Assembly: GCA_027943335.1 (NCBI GenBank)
Contig: BSBK01007022.1
Location: 403,770-467,769 of the forward strand
DNA: 64,000 bases
Source: Chamaecyparis obtusa
Taxonomy: Eukaryota > Streptophyta > Pinopsida > Cupressales > Cupressaceae
Direction: 5' to 3'
Of this stretch, positions 55,241 to 64,000 are shown one piece after another. Made by a program: the position numbers and the translations under genes. The notes under the pieces were generated by a model. It had not been told where the DNA came from and made no database searches. It was given only the letters and a program-made list of their open reading frames with translations. The stretch's first letter is position 1. Each line of letters starts with the position of its first letter.

Positions 55241-57223
55241 CATAATTCAAACACTAATTTAATTAAAATTATAACTGAATACAAATATCTATACCTAGCC
55301 TCTCAGTCACCTACCACGATCAAGTGTCCTAGCATAAGTCCTTGGTAGCAAAGGGACCATGCCAACAATACCAACTCTGACCTATAAATATATATTTTCA
55401 ATAATGAGATTAGTAGAGTGATGCAACATAGAGTAATATATCTAAAAAATAGGACATCATTTGAACTAAAATTAAAACTTACATCTGGTGATCCCTCCTT
55501 TGGAATAGTGGGTTGGGTCAACAAAGATACGAAAGATTCTCATGGGCCCTCCCTCACACCAGGAGTAACCTATGAGAGTAAAAATATTATCAATTATATA
55601 TAAATTTACTTCATCATAACAACCCTGGTTACAAAATACAAATAACAATATGTAAAAGTCTACATACAATCAGACTATCACTCTGAATCGAGATTCCTGT
55701 CAGCCTAGGCTCCTGAACCCGTGTCGGAACATCATCAATAGCCAAACCCTATACAATAAATTCAAGTAAAATATTTATTCCATACACACAAGTGGCATAC
55801 ATATGCATGCATAATTAATCTTAAACAATTAATTACCTTTCCTTTGTCGACACCTGATGAAGGAACCCCCTTGTGCCCCCCACTGACATCGGTTGTAGTC
55901 TGCAAGAGTACAATAAGATGACAATATATTACTAATTGTATGAATTTTATTGCTCTGATTGATAGAGATTTAAGCATGTACACCAAATGATATAAAAAAA
56001 ACTAATGGGTACATAATTTATAATATACCGTATAGGCATCAAGGCTAAATGAAATGACCGAAGCTGTGGACTCATCCACCTGTCTCAACTCCTCTTGTGT
56101 CATCAACTGAACATAAATGGAAAAAATATATATACATAAGTGCATGAAATCATTAAAACTAATCTAAATGAATAAATTAAATAAGTCATGTGACAAATTT
56201 ATTTATAATGTTTACTCTTACCATATCAACAGGAGTCCATGGCTCTGCGTACACCTCATGAGCACTCTCATGAGATGTAGATGCTCCATGAGGTGTTGTA
56301 GCCTCTACAGCTACATCTCCTATATCCTCCTCATCAATAACATACTGATATGTTTCAGCATCAGTAAGCGGTTTGAGGCACATATTTTTGCATATAATGC
56401 AAATATGGGGCTCTCATACATGTGAACTCTGACAAGATGTCAATGCGCTAGCATCATCCACACCAAGAGGCAACATTGACCTGGTCTGCGTGATCAACTG
56501 ATCACTCAGAAAATGAATGGCCCTAATAGTCTGTGAGGCAGCCTCTACAATGATATCGGGATGTTGCAGTCGAGGAGGGGGTGCGCCATTAGTGGGGGGG
56601 ACAAAGGTAGTGGCCTTTTTGCGCTGGGCAAATGGCCTAGTCTGAGGAGCTCCTCCGCCTACGCCCATGTTGGGCCTCATACTCCAATAATCAACATGGT
56701 GACCAAGCACAAACTCAACATAAAAAAAATTTATGAAATAAAATGGGACCTCCAAATTGCTATGGGGTGGTTTATCAAAAATCATCCACCAACGATCCCA
56801 AAAGTGTGTGTGCATTGCTTCATTTGTGCACCATTTTATTCATAATTTGGGCTTTTTGGGGTCAACTTGTATTCCAATTTTAGGATTGACAAAAAGGGCG
56901 GCTATATCTTCCTTACTTATATTAAGGGCCGCAATCCCATCATGGTTAAGCCCGTCATCAAATTGGGTGTGCATATCATCACACCAATGAAGAGCAGCAT
57001 TATGTTGCTGCATGAGTGTGTCAATATTTTCAACAATTGTATTTAGTGTGGCAAGCATGGGACCTAATGTAGGTATATTTTTATATGTGTTTTGGAAACC
57101 TCATATTGTGTTCAAATTATCTTGTATCAAATCTTCTAAAGATCAAGGGTTTTGACACGGGGGATTGTTTTCGGGATCGTTATTTGGTGCGAGAGGGTTA
57201 TTTTCTTCATTTTTGTCAACCAT
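55057..57223 (-). pseudogene. Seven-exon gene of unknown function, all introns phase 0
   Basis: Proposed exons: 57223-56222, 56106-56029, 55899-55837, 55748-55668, 55569-55483, 55381-55295 and 55119-55057; each intron begins GT and ends AG, and each exon length divides by three, so the frame runs from ATG (MVDKNEENNPLAP) to the TAG at 55059-55057, 487 codons. Donors include GTAAGAG, GTATGTAG and GTAAGT; acceptors include CTCTTGCAG and TTTTTGTTGTAG. Exon 1 has four TGA stops (57145, 57103, 56842, 56416), exon 5 one, exon 6 a TGA and a TAG; all TGA could come from CGA. Exon 1 has aromatic stretches (HTHFWDRWWMIFDKPP, PFYFINFFYVEFVLGHHVDYW) and a Pro-rich, basic middle. I recognise no family. 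It lies just inside the right terminal repeat and converges with the transposase-like gene. Confidence 0.62.
55175..55237. repeat. (AC)n(AT)n microsatellite inside intron 6
   Basis: Ten AC units followed by about 21 AT units, within the last intron (55294-55120) of the 7-exon gene. Confidence 0.93.
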
Positions 57224-57714
57224 GCCTGATTAAATTTAAAAAAATCTAAATTTCAATCTAATTTCATATATTATTACAAATATAAATACAAAACTGTATT
57301 TCAACAAAAAAAAATGACATTTGGCATGAAAATTAAATAAAATAATCAAAATAAACAAAAAATTTACTTACTGAATAGGTTGGGGAATCAAATTTGTTGT
57401 TGCCAAAATCAAATACCCAAAAATATATTGTGTGTATGATATATCAAGCCATTTTCCCAAGCAAAAATGTGAAAAGAAATGAGGAAAATGGCTCGCAGGT
57501 TTCAAATTTATGCCACAGGTATCGAGTACCCGATACCATATCAGGTACCTAATAAAATATCAGGTACCTGATATGGTATCAGGTACCCAATTAGGCTTGT
57601 GCTTTGGTGGCAAGTTTTCCCAGGTGTACTAACACCCAAGCCTACTAAAAAGTCAACAAGCATTTTCATGTGCTTTTGGACGAGTGGAAAGTGAATATTT
57701 TGACATCGCCACTC
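57224..57714 (-). other. 5' flank of the 7-exon gene and right subterminal region
   Basis: A possible intron in the 5' untranslated region runs from GTAAGT at 57371 to an AG at 57294. Upstream, 57528-57595 has four GGTACCTGATA/GGTATC-type repeats that are palindromic in part (TATCAGGTACCTGATA), the inverted counterpart of the block at 20630-20690. Confidence 0.4.
57528..57612 (-). repeat. Right subterminal repeat block
   Basis: Repeats of (TATC)AGGTACCTGATA and GGTATC, ending next to AATTAGGCTTGTGCTTTGG. Inverted relative to 20630-20690, and about 100 bp from the terminal repeat, against about 800 bp on the left. Confidence 0.6.
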
Positions 57715-57747
57715 TTTGGCCCCTCATGATCTAGCACATACCCATAT
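57715..57747 (-). repeat. Right terminal inverted repeat of the 38 kb element
   Basis: Starts TTTGGCCCCTC and ends GCACATACCCATAT; the reverse complement equals 19805-19837 but for one base. Confidence 0.85.
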
Positions 57748-58805
57748 ATTCAGCATTAAGATAGCATGATTCAAGGATAAAGTTTTGGATGAGAACTTAA
57801 GATAATTGTCTAAGTATAACAATATTTATCTATCAGCACAAAGGCTATTTTAATCAGTGAACTTCAAAGAAGTATTTACAACACAAGAGAACTTGAGTAC
57901 ATATTGTATGAAGTGTTTTGAAGCTACAACTAAGAGTGCAAGACTGCACAACATATACAGACAAAGTTATTAATATTTTACAAAAATAGTGTTCAGCTGA
58001 CATAACAGAGCAATGACAAGTAAATGAATGTTTTGGGTTAAGGTATTTTTAAAAAAATCAAAATAATGACTTAACTAATCAGGGACGACATCCTAGATGT
58101 TAACCATAAGTCAGCAAGAAGTAATGTTATGTTTTAGAAATGTGCAAGCCAACTAGAAAGCTATGTTTTTGATAGCTTGTATAAAGGAAAGTAATTTGTA
58201 ATGTGAAGTTGTAAAACTTATGTAATGCGAAGTTGTAAGGCTTATGTAATGCTACAGTATTGATGTATAATGTTATGTGAAATCTGATGTATGATCAGAG
58301 TAGTGTGAGTTGATAACAAGTTTTGTGAAGAGCTTAAAAGCTAGATCAGAATATTGAAGACATTCAACAATAGTAAAAGGTTTTTGTATTCTATCTTTTG
58401 TATTGAATATTATAATTATATATTGCATGTTTGGGTAGTGGGCTCATCTTGCATAAATTAATGTTTTGTAATACCAACTCCTAACAGGTTTGAGGCTTCT
58501 AACAAGGACCGAGACATTATACTGATGTAATAGACTTCTAACAGGGTCAATATATTTTATAAGATACTTTTGATTAGTGGATCATTTGTGGGTACCATCC
58601 CCACCGGGGTTTTCCCTTGGCCAAGGTTTCCTCGATAAAAATTATGGTGTTATGAGTTCTATTATTTTATGGTTGTGTTTTCTATTTAGTTTAATTTCTT
58701 ATGCAAGTTACAAGTTAATTATAAATATCCATACTTGGGAAAAAGAAAAAGTTTTTGAAATACTGATTCACTCCCCACCCCTCTCAGTATTTCCTATTTC
58801 TAACA
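57748..58805 (+). repeat. 5' LTR of a copia-type element (main part)
   Basis: The end is well supported: ...CCCCACCCCTCTCAGTATTT then CTAACA, followed two bases later by a Met-type primer site. The start is not in this piece; it probably lies at 19787-19804, cut off by the 38 kb element, which would make the LTR about 1.08 kb. Confidence 0.6.
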
Positions 58806-58807
58806 AT

Positions 58808-58819
58808 TGGTATCAGATC
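58808..58819 (+). promoter_or_regulatory. Copia primer binding site, initiator tRNA-Met type
   Basis: TGGTATCAGATC, one change from TGGTATCAGAGC, which is complementary to the 3' end of plant initiator tRNA-Met. Two bases separate it from the LTR end. Confidence 0.85.
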
Positions 58820-58860
58820 ATAGTTACTTGGAGAAGCCTAATATCTTGAGTAAGATCTCT

Positions 58861-60146
58861 ATGGATATGGATCAGTTGTAGAAAAACCTAGAAGAAGCTC
58901 TTGAGAAGATTGATATTCTTAAAGAAGAAAGAGATACTCTAAAGAATAAATATGAAAGTGAAAAAGACTACATTGAGAAATTAAAAGACAAGATAGAAGA
59001 TCTTAAATCAAAGAAAGAGCATGTAAATCAAATCAAGGATAGTGATGAAGTTTCAAAAATAAAAAAGGAGAATGAGATCCTAAAGCATGAACTAAAGATT
59101 GTAGATCTAAAGCTAAGCTTGAAAGATGATAACAGTAAAATTGAATTAGATCTGAAATCTGAAAATGTAAATCTAAGGTCTAATCTTACCAAAGTAACAT
59201 CCGAGCTTGAGACTACAAAGTTGTAGTATGCTGAACTTGAGAAGTATAATACTATTATGAAAGGAGATCTAACTCAATCTAAGAAACATCTTGAGAAACC
59301 AGGTATTCTAGCAGTGAAATGATTAATGAACAAATTTCTTTTCAAAAACCTTCTTATGATAAAACTAGTCTTGGATATCTTGAAGAGAATTTCTCAAAGA
59401 AGACTGAAGAGTGTAAAGAACCAGATCTGGTAATTCAACAACCTGAGAAAAAAGAAGAAGAAAAACAAAACAAAGTTGACTCTAATCAATCTAAAGATGT
59501 ATCTAAGCAACCTAAGCAAGTTGAAGCACCTAAAGAAATGCGAAGTGAATTCAAAGGAAGATGTTATGCATGAAATGCATTTGGACACATGAAAAAGGAT
59601 TGTATAGGTAAGAAATTCAAGCCTATCTCTGGTTATTGTTATAATTATCATGGTTTTGGTCATAATGCTATTGATTGTAAAGAACCTAGATCTAGTAATA
59701 AAGATAATAGTAGAATGTTTAGAGGTGCTAACCATGTAGATGAAAGACCCAATGGGGAAACAAACAATATAAGAAATGGAGTTATGTGTTATAGATGAAA
59801 CAATTTTGGACATATTGCTAGAAATTGCATATCACAAATCAGTCAGTGATGACCGAGATATGGAAACAATGTCATAGTTTATTAGATTTGTAACAACATG
59901 GGACACACAACAAGATATTTCAAAATGAACAATATGAGGAATCCTAATCCTAGAAGAAATGTGAACTATGCCAAAAGAAATATGGATAACAGCAATAGTC
60001 AGAAAGGAAATAGTAGTAACATGGAAGAAGTTATATTTATCAAAGCTATAGATCAAGAAAGTGCATCCACAATATTAGGAAGTCATTCATGTGAAGCATT
60101 TGAAAGTAAGTTAGAATCAGTTATGAATCCATCTGAAACTGATTAA
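58861..60146 (+). pseudogene. Decayed copia-type gag: coiled coil and zinc knuckles
   Basis: From ATG 58861 a long charged coiled coil (LKEERDTLKNKYESEKDYIE and onwards) runs to about 59320 with some stops, then the frame shifts and 59319-60146 continues. Three C-x2-C-x4-H-x4-C-like knuckles follow (about 59562, 59638 and 59787): the second Cys is a TGA in the first (59571) and third (59796) and Tyr in the second. The C-terminal part (RGNS-, Asn- and Arg-rich) is typical of plant copia Gag. The usual N-terminal capsid domain is missing: the coiled coil starts 41 bases after the primer site. Confidence 0.7.
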
Positions 60147-63100
60147 GCATCAAATTTCATCAATTAACTGTCAGAATATACATCAGAACAACGTAGTATT
60201 TAGCAAAATTTGAATCAAGCCTTATGAATTTAATATGTTATAGTAAATGATGTAAAGCTATGGTTAAGAACGCATAAGATTCTGAGCATGTATGGAAGCA
60301 CAAGAAGTAAAATAAGTTCACTGTCATTCAGAGAAAACTTTTTGGGATGAACACACTTATGCAATTAATGCGACGACAATGTTTTGAAGGATTTAATGAG
60401 TAAAAGTGGATTATTGGACAACATTCGATCATCTATGAGATTGAAAGAGTTTTAGAGAATGATCCAGTGGAGATTGAAATAATTTTGAAGGATTTGGAGA
60501 TAGATTTATATCATATAGACGCAAGAAGGCCTAAATCATGATATTAAGGTATTTTCACTACGAGCTTATTGACGTTGAAGCTAATATTTTCATTTTAATC
60601 AAGGATGCAACCCTAGTTCACAACATTAAGAATACCCCTATACCTAAGGTGAGAAGGGATGTAGTTGAACCTACAGAGGATGACCCTAGTTTGGCTTTGT
60701 CATCTACACTAGATGAAGTTTTACATTTGGAAGATGTAAAAGGTTATTTAAAATACAAGTTTGAGACTGTAGGAGATAACAATATGACTGAGGAGTATGA
60801 TAAAATTTACAATCAGGATATGAATTACAAAGAAGGGTACAATCATTTAGGTCAATTAGACATTGTGAAGTACATGTTTCATTATGAGTTTCAAAATGAT
60901 GAATGGAACAAGATCATACTGAGAAGAATTCATGATGGGAAATTTGGTTAGATGATAGAGTGATATAAATCACATCAAATCTAATTCATGAAGTAACAAG
61001 TCTTTCCAACCAAGGTGTAATCCCACTAAATAAGAAAAATGTGAAGAACAAATTCATAGAAAACATCAAGTCTACATACAATGGGAGAGGAATTGTGATA
61101 AGTAAAATTGAACAAAATGATCTAAGATATGTTTGTAAGATTATGGATACTAAGCTATGTGCTAATTCTAGAGAAGATGACATAGCGACAGAAATGGTAC
61201 AAGAAGCCTATCTAATGTGCATTGAGAAAGTTAAAGTTTATATGACTGAAATTCTAAGAATACAACTTATTGAAAACCTTGAGAGATCAAGAAGACAAGG
61301 AACTCTCAATTCAGATTTCCATCTTTGATAACTTATATGTTTTTCCATCTTTTGAGAAGATTTTCTTACACTATTAGAGAAGATTGGAATGATGAGAGAT
61401 GTACTATGGAAAGAATAAAAAAATTATATCTAAGACATCCTATTGATAAATTAAATGAGAGTGCAATACTAGTTATCAAGACATTCTAGAATAAAATGAG
61501 GAAAAGATCAAGAATTCCACCCTCTATGGTTGAGAAATACAAGAATGATTTATTCTTTCTAGTTAACACATATTTTACCTATATAGAAGAAGTGGAACAT
61601 AGAGTTGAATTTGTAGACCCACTATATTATGAAGTGTTTGAAGAAGCTATTGAAGGGTATGAAAGCAAAATCCTTAAATCTAGATTAGATTCCAAGAGTC
61701 CTAGATTTGGAACATCTGAGGAAATATCAAGCACAACATATTAGACTCAATTACAAAAGTCAGCAAAGAAAAGAGTGGACACAACAATAAAGAAAATCTT
61801 AAAAGAAACATGAATGACATAAGATGATTTTAATATAGCAAAACAAACATCATCAGCAATAAGAGATATTGGTCAAAAGGAAGTATTGGCAGTACCACCA
61901 TTGGCAGCCAAAGAAACCTCTGCACCATTTATTCATAATATTGATGATGATATTATAGAGGCAATTGAAATGAGCATATCATGTACTAACTCCAGTAGTA
62001 TCCACAAGAAAATCAACAAGATCTACTTCCACCACTACACCTACTAAGAGAGTCAAAGAAATGGCTAGTGGACCAGGAAAAAGATAGGAAACCATTTTCA
62101 CTCCCGTGGAAAGAAAAAGAGTTCAAGAATAGGAATCCAAACCTATTAAGAAATGAGAAGTCAAGTACAAAGTTAGTCTCAAGCAGAAGAAGAGGCAGGA
62201 AGCAGCAAGAAGAAGCAATGGAAGCCTAAGATAGAAAAAGTTAACCCCTTAATCATCAATAATGGAGATTTCACCATGTTGAACAAGTATTATCATATGT
62301 ATAATAACTTTGAAAAGATAAATCTTGAGAATGCAATTTTCAAGCATATGATCCTTGCAGACAAGAAGTTTGAGAACATAAAGATAAAATTCCAAATAAA
62401 TAATATGATAGACCGATAAATAGAAAAAAGAGAGCAATTGAAGAAGATAAAAGTATTAGAGAAAGATTTGTGAGAAAGCTTTGTGAAGTTAAGGATGAAG
62501 AGAATTTCAAGGAAATAATGAAGAGTCTTGGTACACATCTAAGGAGGAAATGAAGAACTATTCTGATTATGGGAGGAATTATGAGGAAATAAACAAGGAA
62601 ACAAAGGAAGCATTTGTAAGAGTAATGACATTTGTACCTTTAGAAACTCTAAGTGAGTCAGAATAGGACACCCCAGTCTTAGTAATAGCTATGCATACAA
62701 AGGAGACATCACCTTTGGAAGAGACATTGAAGACAACAGTTACTCACCAACAATTCTAATTAATGATGAATTTATGGAAATATAAGGAACAAGCATCTCC
62801 ATTGACAAAGAAGAAGATCCTTTCAAGGGACCAAGGAGAGGATGTTGGCAATTTGGGAGGTATGGTGAATGAGAAGAAGAAAAGAAAGAAGAATGAGAAC
62901 CATCTGAAGAGATTGATGTGAGTTACAAATGAAATGGAAATAGTTGAACAAGAAGTCAACTTTAATCTTAACGAGGTTGAAGCATGTTGTAACTTAACAA
63001 GAAGCACCAATTGACAAAGGAGAAAAAGAGGAATAGAGAAAAGAAAAAGAAGTGAATCCTACAAAGATAATTCCAGAACACATACATTTACGCCACACCA

Positions 63101-64000
63101 TATAAGGACACACCAGAAAGTACATCAAAATTGCCTATTGAAGTAGTTTTAGAAAATTTGGGAATAAAAGTTGATGATGATGATCAAATAGAATTGATCT
63201 AATCCTTGAAAAAATCCATGGGAAGAACAAGAAGGTAAAAATTTGTGGAGGGATAAACTATGCGAGGTAACTAATAAGCTTCAGAATGTATATCTACTCA
63301 TATTAGTGAAGTTGATCAGCAAGCTAAGGCTAAGGAAGTGATTAAATCTTTTAATAGTGAGTTCACTACATTATCAGATATTGCAACAGTTAAGGCACAA
63401 ACACTTCATGATGCATAGTTATTTTAGACAACTTGTTAAAATATAAGAATGATTTGGATAACCTTGATGTTTTCATTAAGGAGCTAAGGAAATGTCTAGA
63501 AAGAGGAAACATATTTTATGGTCAGTGTGCCCTCTCACACAATCACATCGCATACATCATAGAGAAGTTGTAGAACAAAGAGGAAGAATTACAAGTCACA
63601 GTGAATGAATTAACAAAATCCTAACATGAAGATCATAGACATTGAGAAGAAAATAAGCAAGAGACAGATGAGATGATTGTATTGTGAGAATGAAAAACAA
63701 AGGAAGTTGAAGAGATTTGCACTACTTAGAGAACATTTCACATTAAACATTAGTATGTGCAGAATCTATTGGAAGAATGTCTTTCCTCAAAGACATCATA
63801 TGATAAATTCATTTATCCTAATCTAAGAGTAAGTCAAGATAGCATCTTATGGGCTATGTGCACTACTTAGTGTATCAGATTCAGTTAAGAATAGATGGGA
63901 TAAGGAGATTGGCAAACCTGAAGGCTAAGTTTACAGATTGCATTTCAAGCCTTCAGCTCTACAAAATTGAAGACAAGAGGTATATTAGAATTTTGACCTA
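60147..64000 (+). other. Decayed coding-like interior of the copia-type element, no pol recognised
   Basis: Short open pieces on the plus strand (60538-60951, 61041-61328, 61496-61744) read like remnants of one or more proteins rich in Glu, Lys, Ile and Asn, in changing frames with many stops. I see no protease (DSGA), integrase (GKG.. or HHCC), reverse transcriptase (YVDD) or copia RNase H (ADWAG-like) motif. The purine-rich, A-rich composition of the plus strand continues to the window end, and no 3' LTR is reached. Possibly a non-autonomous copia derivative. Confidence 0.4.

Noticed and set aside
54905..55348. 147-codon plus-strand frame with THTHTHTYIYIYIY
   Set aside because: It crosses a microsatellite and lies antisense to exons 6 and 7 of the minus-strand gene.

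Overview
The window looks like repeat-rich intergenic DNA of a plant with a large genome, probably a gymnosperm. The plant call rests on Ty3/gypsy elements of the Tat type carrying a second, archaeal-type RNase H, a copia-type leader with a Met-type primer site, a plant mobile domain gene, and long satellites. The gymnosperm part is only a guess from density and style. I see no intact host gene, no tRNA or rRNA gene, no CRISPR and nothing bacterial.

Layout. (1) 348-17550: a complete 17.2 kb Tat-type LTR retrotransposon on the minus strand, with 985-bp LTRs about 1% different by eye, a GGTGT target duplication, a tRNA-Lys primer site and a polypurine tract. It carries a plant mobile domain (MAIN/MAIL-like) gene in antisense with an intron still in place, and three clusters of a palindrome centred on TATCGCGCGATA. 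It sits in older copia-LTR-like DNA (1-347 and 17556-18489). (2) 18490-19786: anonymous AT-rich DNA with microsatellites. (3) 19805-57747: a 38 kb segment bounded by 33-bp terminal inverted repeats that differ at one position. Inside are an unknown gene remnant (22333-23346), about 44 tandem copies of a 160-bp hairpin-forming satellite (23587-30690), a fold-back structure (30808-31930), an intronless 981-codon transposase-like pseudogene (32485-35427), 18 copies of a 358-bp satellite, and a 7-exon gene of unknown function on the minus strand (55057-57223). A 12.1 kb Tat-type retrotransposon (36630-48751) is nested in the 358-bp satellite. (4) 57748-64000: what seems to be the rest of a copia 5' LTR, a Met-type primer site, a gag C-terminal part, then decayed coding-like DNA without recognisable pol.

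Nesting order, oldest first on the right: copia LTR, then the 38 kb element, then its satellite, then the second retrotransposon. The 38 kb element is my best candidate for an undescribed system: apparently a very large cut-and-paste element with a transposase I cannot place in a named plant superfamily, two further genes and two private-looking satellites. Removing the nested retrotransposon leaves about 25.8 kb.

Decay is strikingly one-sided. The transposase keeps one frame over 2.9 kb, the pol of the first retrotransposon over 6.4 kb and the 7-exon gene over all exons. They are broken by stops that mostly fit C-to-T change in CGA, CAG or CAA codons, as expected for methylated silent DNA. 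All functional calls are from reading translations by eye; no search was run.
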